Position numbers and translations under genes: made by a program
Notes under the pieces: model-generated
Databases searched by the model: none
What the model was told of the DNA's origin: nothing
Seen by the model: the letters and a program-made list of their open reading frames with translations, nothing else
Part shown: positions 14,101 to 26,930 of the stretch, piece by piece
How the letters are laid out: each line of letters opens with the position of its first letter
Numbering within the stretch: position 1 is the first letter of the stretch
Assembly (NCBI GenBank): GCA_903632075.3
Contig: CAHIKZ030003327.1
Location: 3,816,001-3,880,000, forward strand
Length of the DNA: 64,000 nt
From: Acanthosepion pharaonis
Taxonomy: Eukaryota > Mollusca > Cephalopoda > Sepiida > Sepiidae
Reading direction: 5' to 3'

Positions 14101-17100
14101 ACAAGACACACATGAACACCCCAAGAAAAAGAAAATTGAGGTCTGCAAGAGCAATGAAAAACAAACAACTAAAACCATTTTCTCTTCCATAATACATTTA
14201 AAAAAATTCTGATGAAGCTTAAATAAAGGTGAAACTAAATTTCCTGTTTGTTCCTTATACTACAGTCATTTGGATTTATATATATGAGTGAACATTGAAG
14301 TCAACACTCAGAGGCGTCAGGCTGTTCCATGCTAGACGTAATCGTCAGGCCACTAGTGTTGGAGTTTTCCTCAACTAATATATATATATGTCGGTGGTGC
14401 ATTGTGGGTAATCCATTTTGGCAGGAATGGCTTGTTTACTTATTTATTCATTTGGGTTAATTTATTTTACTTGTTTTGTCTTTTCATTTTTTATTTTATG
14501 TATTTATTTATTCTTTTCGGTTTCTTATGTTTTATTAACGATGTAAAAATTTGGGGGGGATTTGCTTAGGTCGCTTATTTTACTTGTTTTTGCTTATTTA
14601 TGTTTATTTTTATTATTTCTAATGGTTATTTTAGCGTAATTATATTTGTAATTTGTTCATTTATTTACTTATTTATTTTGGATTTTTTTCTTTTTATTTG
14701 CTTATTTTTTATTTATTTTTTTATTTATTTTTTTTATTTATTTTTTTATTTTGTATATTTTTATATACACTATTCGGTTTTCGATTTTGAGTAACGTAAT
14801 TTTCTATTGTCATATAGCAGTTATAGCCATTTTCTCATCCAATTTTTGGATTGATGAAGTCTATTCTAACGGTTATTTTGGCGGGATTGGTTTGTTGATT
14901 TGTTTATTGTTTACTTTATTTATTCGGATTGATTATTTTTACTTGTATTTTATCTATTTTCTATTTTTATTTGTTCTATTTCGTCTATTTTAACAAGAGT
15001 GGTTTGTTAATTTGTTTATTTGCTTGGGTTAATTTATTTTACTTTTTTATATTATTTCGTTTATTTTTGTTTATTCTTTTCAGTTTTTGATGTTTAAGTA
15101 ACGTAGTAAAAGTTTGCTTTTGTGTCTACATTTTGAGATGAGCTCAGATCGTTTATTTAGTAATTTATTTTGGTCTGGGAAGATAATAAGTTATTTTTCC
15201 CTCCAAGCAAAGTTTGCAGTTTTTGATTGATTGTTGTAGGCTGATCTATTTCTTATTTTCCATGATATTTTTGGTGTGATTTGAAATTATGCACACAAAG
15301 CATCTTTCACAAATAGTAACTGACTCCGAAGTGGTTGCTTCCCTGATCACTACAATCCTAACCTGTTCAAGTCTCGGATTATCTTCCACACATAACTGCA
15401 TAAAGTTTGCCTCTGTAACTCTCTACTTTGAGTGGTCCTTGGGCCTTGTACAGGGTGAACACTACTGTTAAAAAAAAAGAAGAAAAAAAGCACTCCAGTT
15501 AACTTTGCTAGTGTTTATAAATTATATAAAGTCTGTTGTAGGCAATTCTTTTTATCATACAGATTAACTTTTGCTAAACTGGCGCTTGCTTAATTGAACA
15601 AATAATTATATATTTGCCTTTCAACCACAGAGGTCAGTGATTAAGGTCAAATAAAAGACAGTAGTTTAAATCTAGTAAAATATGAAAAGGTTGCTTGATT
15701 GTTTTTGTTCAGTCACATATCAACGCGAATGGGTAATTTAATGCTGAAATCTAAATATGAAAATATAAACTTCATAATTAATTCAAGAGAATGATATTAG
15801 TTCATGATTAAATTATAATTACTGAGCTGCATTTTTCCACAAAAATTAAACAGGGAGTGAAAATTTTGTTTCTTCTTACAAGAAATGAGATTAATCATAG
15901 CAAATCGTCTTTTTTTTTTTTTTTTTTTTTTTAACTATAAAGATGTATTCTTGGTAATTTTTTATAAAATTATTTTTTCACAATGTCTGCCATGTTTACA
16001 ATTTTACTATAAAATGTATTGCTAGTCAATTTTATGATAAAAATGTATTTTAATACTTGTGCCTTTATTTTTTCCATTATTTGCTAAGAGGTTAAAATCT
16101 AAAAGGTGCTAGCTACAACACCAGTTCAAGGTGGATCTTGGAACAGCAATAAAGAGGTGGTTCCATGCTCCTCAAAACTTCCATTCTCCCAAACAAAGGC
16201 CTTGCTGCCGGATGTAGTTTGTCATACCTGGAACTAAAACATGAAAAGGGGTCAGGAAAAAAAATTGCAGATATATTCACTCCTCGTCCTAGAAATTCAC
16301 ACAGAAAATTTTTGATATTGTTTAAAATCTGTGATCAAATAAAAATCTCTACTCTAAGCTTGACACAACCTTTTTTAATTTGCTTCTCTTTTTTTTTTCT
16401 TTTTTTTTTCTTTTTCAATTGGTCATATTGGTTATGTATTGTTAGTATTTGAAACTGCAACTTGTTGTTTTACTTGTATCTACTAGGACAAGTTGTCAGT
16501 TGTTACAAGCATTCTTTTCAATTCATAGCACCATAATTAGTCATCAATGTTGGTTCCCCAGCCTTCTGTGACCATGTGCCACTTTTCAACTAAACTATGT
16601 ATTGAATAAAAAAAAAATCGAGGGTTGATTTAATGAAAAAAGAATTAAAATTTGGTTTTATTTTGTGGCTCAGTTTAAACAATAAAACATCTGCTAAGTA
16701 GAAGCAACATTTTGAAAACCTGATATTCAAGTGGATTTCTTTTCTATTTTCCAGTTCTTCTCCCTACAAGAGTAACACCAAGAAGCCAAACTATGAGTTT
16801 GGTGAATTCAATGTTATTAAGATGCTGATCGCTCAACTGCCAGACGGATTAATTGTAAAACACCAGGTAAGTACTGAATTATATTCCCCCCCACCCTCCA
16901 CACCTCTAGTTTTCGGAGTTACCTCCTTTGGACCATTATTGCTTCAAGGGAAGTAACTCTGTAGAACTTTCTCCTTAAATTTAGTCCAATGAAATAATTT
17001 CTGTTGTTAAAGTGGACAATTGACACACACACGGCCAAAATACACATTGTGTTCCCCAAAATTAAAATAAGTCCGTTTTCTAAATCAACATAATGAGGAA

Positions 17101-17254
17101 AAGAATTTGTTTCACAACTTTTATATTATTTTTTTGTCTGATGTCAAATCATTGATGAAACATGGCAAAGTAAATTTTCCGATATTAACTTATATATTCA
17201 TCATTCCATCAATATTCAGATCGAACTTTACATATATATATATATTCACATATT

Positions 17255-17285
<31 letters not shown>

Positions 17286-17294
17286 TCACATATT

Positions 17295-17327
<33 letters not shown>

Positions 17328-17336
17328 TCACATATT

Positions 17337-17374
<38 letters not shown>

Positions 17375-17377
17375 CAT

Positions 17378-17416
<39 letters not shown>

Positions 17417-17453
17417 CATATTTGTGTCTATATATATATATATATTCATATAT

Positions 17454-17522
<69 letters not shown>

Positions 17523-17845
17523 CATATTTGTGTCTATATATACATTAAGAATTGGTCAAAGTCCGACAATTTATTAAAGACACTTTTACGTTTACTATTC
17601 TTTTTATAGATACAAGTATTTTAAGTAAATACTCTGTTTATAATAAACAGTATAAAGTAACATTTACCGGCCTGAATGTCCGAGAAATTTTCATAGAAAA
17701 TATTCGTCCTTTGACAGGATTCGAACCTGCATCCTATACGGAACCGTCATTTACGCTGACGTGCCTTAACCGACTCGGCCACAATTGGTAGGCAAGGTCG
17801 AAGTTTATAAGCAGTAAATTCGACCTTGCCTACTGAACGCTCCTT

Positions 17846-17908
<63 letters not shown>

Positions 17909-17915
17909 GTGTGTA

Positions 17916-17963
<48 letters not shown>

Positions 17964-18101
17964 GAAATATAGTTTTAAGATGTGCTATATTTATGGATAA
18001 AGTGTTCAATATCGGTGATAGAGCATGTGTAAATATAAAAGTGAACATGGAAGTCAACACTTAGAGGCGACAGTCTGTTGCATGCTAGATGCAATCGTCA
18101 G

Positions 18102-18143
<42 letters not shown>

Positions 18144-21100
18144 TAATAGAAAAGAACTGAGATTTATAATCCAGACTTCATAGCATTTATTTTTATTTAA
18201 AAAAAACAGTGCTCGATACAACAGTAAAGCATAATATTTTAAATGTGTTTCCATCACAGAAATTTGTTTCAAAACTGAAACGTCAATCCCAAATTTAATT
18301 ATAGAAATTAAACTTAAAATCCAGAGTTGTGTTCCATTGTCAAGCGATGCTAAGAATATTTGACTAGAACAATTAGTCATAAAAATAAACATAAAACATT
18401 GGTTGCTTGATTTTATTTACCAGCATATTTACCCTCAATGGGTTTTTTTAATGCAGAAATCTAAATATTGTCTGTAATTTTACTATAAATATGTATTTTT
18501 ATACTTTCATAGTTTTGTTTTTGTTTGGGGATTCACTATTTGCCCATAGCTGGGACCCTAACAGGTGCTACCACCCCAGGTCATGATGGATCTGGAAACA
18601 ACAAAAATGAAGAGGTGCTTCCATACTCCTCAAAACCTCCAATCTCTTCATCAAGGGATTTGCTGCCAGATAAAAATTGTAACCTAAATAAATACTGAGT
18701 GTAAAATTTCTAAAAATCTCATCAGAAAGTTTTATCCATTCATTTCCTCTTTTTCACTCTAAGCTCTTTTCTTTGCCATTTTTTTTTCCAATGACATTTT
18801 CTGTTTGTTTTTGATTTCAATCAGGATTAATTATGACCAAATAAAAAAAAAAAAATGTCTTTGCTTTTCTCAGTGAATGACTTCAATTCTCATATTTTTT
18901 TCTTTCTTAGGTGGATTCTCTCATTGACGAATTTAAGGATATGTATAGCCTGAGGAAGGAGATCTTCAATGCCAAAACAGAGTTTGACAAACTACAAATT
19001 GCAGATCAATATGTAATTACGATTTTCTTTTCTTCTTCTGCATGGGTTTTTGTTTTCAACTGGAGATCTTGCATTATGAATGCTCTCTATTAAGCCGTAC
19101 CATTCTCAGACAGAGACAAAATATTTACAGTGTTGATTGATGCAAACTATTGAAATGATGGGATATTCAGCCTTATTCCTATTTTCTTAAAGTAGGTCTT
19201 TAAGTTCAGTGTTACAGACCCCAGCGCCCCAATGATAACAGGGATAATAGTGGCCCCAGATTCTAGCAACCTCAATCACTTTGAAATTGTTGGTTTTGTG
19301 TCTTTTTTTTTTTTTTCTTTTTTTTTGACATTGATATTATGCTCACCAGGAACAGCTACATCAATGACAAATTCTTGTTTCTGTCTATATTTCTGAGATG
19401 AGCTATTATTTACACTATATATTTATTACAACGTTTCGGCCATTTTACGCTCCGGCCTTCTTCAGGTGGTTGAAATGTCAAACTGAACTCTTTATTTCGA
19501 TCACTGGGGTAGACTGTTCTAGTTCCACGTTCCATGTCTAATAAATGTCAGTTATCTGTTATCTCCTGTTAATTCCCCTCTCCAAATTCTCCACTGCCTT
19601 AACCAGGTATTGAACTCACACTCTTTGGGTCCTGTCACTGGATCTAACCAACGTCTTTATCCACTGCCATGGCATGTGGAACTAGAACAGTCTACCTCAG
19701 TGAGCGAAATAAAGGATTCAGTTCAACATTCCAACCACCTGAAGAAGGCTAGAGCGTACAACGGCCAAAACGTTGTAATAAATATGGCGACAAAGATGAG
19801 GACAATAGTCCAAATAATTTTCTTGTTGTTTTATTATTATTATTACCATTATTATTATTGTTGTGTTTTTGCCTTTTCTTTGTGTAGTATGAGGTTCCCC
19901 AAAAACTTCAAACGGCAACTTCAAGAGACAAGTTTTTTTATATCAGATGACAAAGCAGATGAGTTTCCATGCAATGAAGGAGAACAAATAATATAATTGT
20001 GTTAATCGTGGTCACTTCAGGGAGAGAAATGTATGCATGATGTGAGAATAATTCATGAGTATGATTTTTTTTTTTTTAATTTTCCAGGAATTTGACCCAC
20101 ATTTATTTGTTACTCAAACCTTTGCAAAGAATAGTTTTTGTCTGCTCTAGCTGCAGCATCTATCAGACAACTGTTATTATTATTATTATTATTATTATTC
20201 ATGCATTTGTCTGTTTCTATCAGATGTCTGTTGATTATCCCTAGATGTCTGTTAGAGATGTTCAAGATGTCCATTATCATTGATGTCAGTTGGTTATCAC
20301 TAGAATTGGATGACAATAAGTTTCACGAGGTCTCCAGCACCTTCCTCAGTATCCGTTCAGATCCCAACAACATCTGGGAATTCTTAGTTCTTCCTCAAAT
20401 TCCTCATTTATTCAGTCTCATCTCTGGCATCTCAGCATTTTTCCTCCATGGCAGCAGCACTAACCATTTTTCTAGGGTCTGTTTATTCTTTGACATCCTG
20501 AGGTATTCTATAATTTTTCACTCATTAAGTCATTACATCAGAAACTGATGGCTTACAATGGAAATGTTTGTGATAAATCAAGTCTCCTCAAATCTCCAAC
20601 ACCCTCCTTGATATTCATACTGACTCTGACACTTCTGTGGTCAAGACAATCTCATCCCATTTCTCATGCATAAATTATTTTAGTCACTACCTCATATTCC
20701 ATTGCCTCTCCAATTCGAGATGTTTTTTCATATTTATGCTACTACATGTTCATATTTAATGATATGTGTTCAATAACTCATAGCATCTTTAGTTGTTTAA
20801 CTCATTGAGATATCATTCATAAAAAATAAGTTCAATTTTACCAAAATAAATTCTGACACCATGAAATTTCAAAGAGGAAATATCTAGAAAAGTGACCTGA
20901 ATATGTATCTATTTTCCATCACCTGCTGCAATTTAAATTAAATCTCAAGGAGTTTATTTATTTTTTTGACCTAAATTAATATGGAAGCTACACATCAAAG
21001 CAACTAACATAACCAAAATGGTGCAAATAATTTTCAACACTTGACAAGGATATTTTAACAATGTCAATTCATCTCCTGTATCATATAATCTTGATATTCA

Positions 21101-24100
21101 CAAGCAATATCTTCATTTAATGGCAATCAACCTCACTTGGCCAACGTGATTGTATCATTCAGCAAGAAATCTCCAAAACGACACTTCACAGACCAATTTT
21201 GACGCATTCAGTCATTCACAGAACCTTTGCCATAAACTTGACAAATCCTCTTATGTAGATCAGTCGTACATTTTTACTTTCCCTAAAATAAAATAGCACA
21301 TCATCAAAAATGCAGCTTATTTTTTTTCCCAACTTCACGGTTGCAAGTAATCCTTTTTTTTTTTCTCGCCTTGGACTATTTTTCCACACTTCCACCTTCT
21401 TCTGATGGACAGAATGCTGTCAGACTCTTGCTGCTCTTCTGCTAATTTTTTTTTTTCATGCAAACTACATTTGTTTGCTATATCAGTCCTGACACTGAGT
21501 TGAACCATCATAATTTGTTTCATTTTCCCTTGGTGAGTAGGAAGTTTCACATAGATAGCTCCGTCTCCGGAACTATTGCAATATGGAATAGACTCCCAAG
21601 AGGATGCTTCACTGATCACTGCAATCTTAACCTCGTGAAGTTGAGCATCAACCATTATCTATTCTATATATCCTCATAATATGCAACTATTGCCCCTACA
21701 ATATACTGCCTTACAACATTCCCATTTAGTAACCGTCTACCTTGAGTGACTCTTGAGCCATTTGGGGGACAATAGTAAAAAAAAATAACTTATTTAAAAA
21801 CACAAGAGTAAAACTCTCCTGCACAACATCATATTCTCCAGACTTTATCAATTGCCATCAGTCCTGTGTAGCGCTGGAACCATCAGTGCAAACAAGGATC
21901 CTATATTCTCATGTTCATGAAAGAGACCATCTTCTCTCTTGGGTGGACGTTTATATATCTACCTGTCATTTTTTTTCTCACATGAGCAAGTTCTAGGCAC
22001 AGGTGGGTTGATTATAGGTTCCCATGTTGGGGGCAGCCACAGACATTGAGTGACTCTTGGATCTTCATTCCCTGGAATAGGTCATCCTTCAGGGCAACTC
22101 TCACCTTTTTTTGATCTGCAACTGAGTAGAAAGTTTATTTGGGCATAATCTGAGGTGAGCTCAGTACATACTACTGGATCATTGAAATTGTGCTTGATTA
22201 GAAAACTAAAAACAATGACAATCAGGTACAAACTTTTTACAATGGTCTAATAAATGGTGTTTCATTAAGAGGGATCAAAGTCAGCAGGAAATAAATCAGT
22301 GTTAGTGGTGAAAATTTCCCTATTGGATCATGTAATTTAAGTTATGGCAATTATGTGTGAAAAATAATATTGCCCAAATGTCTGTCAAATCTGAAAGAAA
22401 ATGAAAAAAAAATCATTAGAGGCTTAAACTTTTAAAATTTAAATTTAAAATTGGTCCAGGTTATTTGAACAGCCTTTACAATTGAAACCAAACGCTCCTA
22501 ATGCCATCCGACAGCAAAGAGAGAATTATCAACCCAATATTTTACATCTCTTACTGACTCTGTTTTTACTTAAGAAAATTATCATTTAGGAGTAAATTCT
22601 TTGAAAACACACTCTTTGTAAGTAATTGTTATTTGATTTCAGATAAAAACCAGACATTTAAATGCAGAATTCCATAACTCTTGGGAAATTGATGCAATGA
22701 AATGGTGAAAACAAAACATTCCAAATATCAATTAAAATAAAAATTAAAAAAATTAATTTCTGGTAATTTTTCTCTCCTTTTTCAGACCAAAGAAGGAAAG
22801 GCAAAACGAAAAATGGTGCGCAATCACCTTGAGTGCTATTTTTACCTGATTTGTTTCAATGCCTACCTGGCTGAACAAGTAAGTTGACACCTTTTTTTCT
22901 TCTTTTTTTCTTCTTTCTTTTTTTCTTTCTTTTTTTTTCTTTCTTTTTTACTTCTTTCTTTTTTTCTTCTTTTCTTTTTTTTTCTTTCCTTTTTTCTTCT
23001 TTCTTTTTTTCTTCTTTCTTTTTTTCTTTCTTTTTTTCTTCTTTCTTTCTTTCTTTTTTCTTTCTTTCTTTTTTCTTTCTTTCTTTTTTCTTCTTTCTTT
23101 TTTTCTTTCTTTTTTTCTTTCTTTTTTCTTTCTTTTTTCTTTCTTTTTTCTTTTTTTTTTTCTTTCTTTTTTTCTTTCTTTTTTTCTTTCTTTTTTTCTT
23201 TCTTTTTTTTCTTTTTTTTTCTTTCTTTTTTTTCTTCTCTTTTCTTTTCTTTCTCTTTTTCTTTCTTTTTTTTCTTTTTCTTTTTCTTCTTTCTTTTTTT
23301 TTCTTCTTTCTTTTTTCTTTTTCTTCTTTCTTTTTTCTTTTTCTTCTTTCTTTTTTCTTTTTCTTCTTTCTTTTTTCTTTTTCTTCTTTCTTTTTTCTTT
23401 TTCTTTTCTTCTTTCTTTTTTCTTTCTTTCTTTTTTTTCTTCTTTCTTTTTTTTCTTTTTTTCTTTTTTCTTCTTTCTTTTTTTCTTCTTTCTTTTTCTT
23501 CTTTCTTTTTTCTTTCTTTTTTTTTCTTCTTTCTTTTTTCTTCTTTCTTTTTTTTTTTTTCTTTTTTTTTTTCTTCTTTCTTTTTTTTCTTTCTTTTTTT
23601 TCTTTCTTTTTTTCTTCTTTTTTTTTTCTTCTTTTTTTCTTCTTTCTTTTTTCTTCTTTCTTTTTTTCTTCTTTCTTTTTTCTTCTTTCTTTTTTTCTTC
23701 TTTTTTTTTTTCTTTCTTTTTTCTTCTTTCTTTTTTTCTTCTTTTCTTTTTTCTTCTTTCTTTTTTCTTCTTTCTTTTTTCTTCTTTCTTTTTTCTTCTT
23801 TCTTTTTTTCTTCTTTCTTTTTCTTCTTTTTTTTTTTCTTCTTTCTTTTTTCTTCTTTCTTTTTTCTTCTTTCTTTTTTCTTCTTTCTTTTTTTTCTTCT
23901 TTCTTTTTTTTCTTCTTTCTTTTTTCTTCTTTCTTTCTTTCTTTCTTTTTCTTCTTCTTTTTTCTTCTTTCTTTTTTTTTTCTTTCTTTTTTTCTTTCTT
24001 TTTTTTCTTTTTTTTTTCTTCTTTCTTTTTTTCTTCTTTCTTTTTTTCTTCTTTCTTTTTTTCTTCTTTCTTTTTTTCTTCTTTAAGTAAATGATTTTCA

Positions 24101-26869
24101 AAGTTAGGTTTTTATTGGGGATGTTATTTTTTTTCCTCTCCAATTCAGGCATCCAGTTTGTGTTAGTAGACTGCATAATAGTGTCCAAAACAAAAGTGAA
24201 GATGAAACAAAGTGGAAAAGTTTATAAACAAAGTGTTTCACCAACATCTGTTGCTTTGACCTTCTTCAGGTCAGAATGAAAAACAAAACTCTAAGGAAAA
24301 TATGTCAAGATTTTTGTGGATAAGACTGGTAATAAATGAAATTACCTTATAAGATCCAACAACCAGAGATCAGAAAATGTTTGCTTGATAAAAAAAAACA
24401 AAAAAACTTATCAATACTTTGGGCCTTTTTAGATGTGCCATCTTCAACTCTCTCTCTGCCCTTGCAGACCTTTTCATCATCAATATTTATACACTGCTTT
24501 GAATGTATCTCACAATAAGCCAAATTCCTTTTCTGCATTTAATATTTGTTCTAACATCTGTCAATTCAGTTTTATCAGATTCAATTTTAAATTTTGTAAA
24601 GCAGAAAAACATTTTCTTTAACTTGAATCTATGCATCACCTTAATCTCTGGCTGCTTGGAATTCATGTTCACTGCCTTTGTCAATCTTTGAACTTCAAGA
24701 GAACCACTACAGAATCACAAAGAACCTTACCAAATAACAAAAACCAAATCACTTGAAGACCTTCAACAACCATAATGCATGTAACTCAGAGAAAATAACA
24801 TAAGATTCTGACATTCCACTCTACTTCAAAGATAAGTTTAGGAAGGAAATCCCCCGGCACATCAATGTTGGAAAGAGCAATAACAGTTAATGTACTTTAA
24901 AAAAAAAAAAAAAACTTATTTTCCTGGAGAGTTGTTTTAAGTGAAATATTTTATAAATTTCAATTGACAGTAGCACTGGCTGCTTGGTCAATGAATACTG
25001 AATGTTTCCTTATAAGGAAACAGCTTCTATTACCATTAGGGATTAAAAAAACAAATACTACACTTTGATCCCAGCTCAATGGCCAATGAGTGAAGAAAAA
25101 TATAACTCAAGAAGCACTAGCTACCAAATGTTTCCTTATAAAGAAACAACTAATATTACCAATACACAACTGCTGATCTCACATTTCATTTTAAAAATTG
25201 TTCCCCATCCTATCATCCATCCTACAAACTGTAATACTCTGTATGCCTGGAACCACCCTAGTATCTTAGGATTATCTCTTCATTTGATGAAGGCAGAAAA
25301 AAAGTCCACGATGAAAAGAAATGAAAGAAATATGAATCTTGACAATTCCATTTTGTGGCTGAGAAATCCAAATTCTTATGGAACCCGAAATGGATAAGTG
25401 TCGTATTGCATGTCATCTCCTTCCAGACCAGTTTCTTGGGCTTTTTTGGCAATTCCTCAGTCGGGACTCAATGCTGCATCAACAGATTCAATCAACAACA
25501 GACAGTTTTGTTTTCTTCAGGTTTCTTTTTAATTGTTTTATTTTAGGAGCAGAGGGACATAGTAGGCATTATTTCTTATAGAAAAGTCAATCAGCTGCAT
25601 AAGCATGGCTTGCTTCCCTGCTGAAATCGTGCAGAGGAATCTGGGAGTGAACAACATTACAGCTTTTTATTACCACAAATATACTCCTTATTTCAGTCTT
25701 ATATCGAAACTTAGACAAAAACAACCTTGCCATGTCAAGATTCCATGTCATCCCCGCCTCACTCAGTCTGGATTGTAATTCTTTTGACAATGAGGGTGGG
25801 GTCTGGAATTATATTCACTACAATTATCATTTTGTCATTTAGCTTACACATTCTGCAACACAAGTTTAATCTCTAGAATGTCTATGATGTGTGTATGTGT
25901 GTGTACATGCATGTATGCTTCTTCAGGCTGTGATCAATCCTGAATCTTTACATCTTTCTCTCTTTCACTGTTTTTATAAATAATTGCCCTAATTCCACAG
26001 ACAGGAAATGATCTTAATTCTTTGCATCATCCTCCTGTTAATTGGCAAAATGTCTTGTTATTCACTGATTGACATTTTATAGAATAACATAATTCTATAA
26101 AAAAAATTAGAAATTGAGGGTATATTTGTCATTTCGGTCAAAAGAAAAGTTACAGTTACTTTCAGTTTTGTCAAAAGTGGTGGAGTGTAGATTGCATTGG
26201 GCAGACACCAACCCAAGTGATGCCATTGGTTGATTTCCAGATTGTCTCCACAAAAACAGCTTTGTTTCTTTTTTTGTTTTTTTTGTGTTTCTTTCGGGAT
26301 GGTGTTTTCATTTGAAATATTTGACTTAATTAATTCCCTTCTATTTTTGTTCATGCAGGTAAAGCAAAATTTTTACCTAAGTTTCACTTCCTGGATGTTG
26401 CAACGTCCAACTTTATACCGTCTACAGGCCTTCCTGGATGTAACTCCACAAAAGGGACAAGATCTACTAGACAATTCCTTATTTGTAAGTTTTTATATAT
26501 ATATATATGTGTGTGTGTGTGTATACAGTTGATTGATTTCTTTTTTATGGCTTATCAACCCTTTGTGGGTTATTTAAAGTCAAAATCTATTTTGAATATT
26601 TTTTTTTTTTTTTTTTTTTTAAGTGAATATTGCATTAACAAATGTTTGAGAAATAACAATGATTTTTCCAGATACAAGTCCTGCTATTTAACCCAAGGCT
26701 ATCTACACATAAATGAATGAGATAAAGCTGACTGGAATTCAATATTCCAAGCCACTATGTGTGTAAAAATAGTTTCCATTAGTCTGGCACAAGCTCATAA
26801 GTGCTGAGCATCAAAATGTTTACACAATAAGAATGATTTTCTTGTCTAGCTTGCATAATGTTACAGTGA

Positions 26870-26930
<61 letters not shown>

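Noticed and set aside
14600..14993. Phe/Ile-rich frames that look like membrane proteins
   Set aside because: T-rich repeated DNA with no family resemblance.
17107..17609. Ile/Tyr-rich frames over the TA minisatellite
   Set aside because: Pure consequence of (TA)n coding for Ile-Tyr.
17705..17787. Functional tRNA-Ser or tRNA-Leu gene
   Set aside because: Acceptor stem mostly unpaired and anticodon loop without T33.
22863..24188. Long open frames of Lys/Arg/Glu or Phe/Ser/Leu on the two strands
   Set aside because: Produced by the TTTCTTC tract; composition avoids stop codons and there is no domain or splice support.
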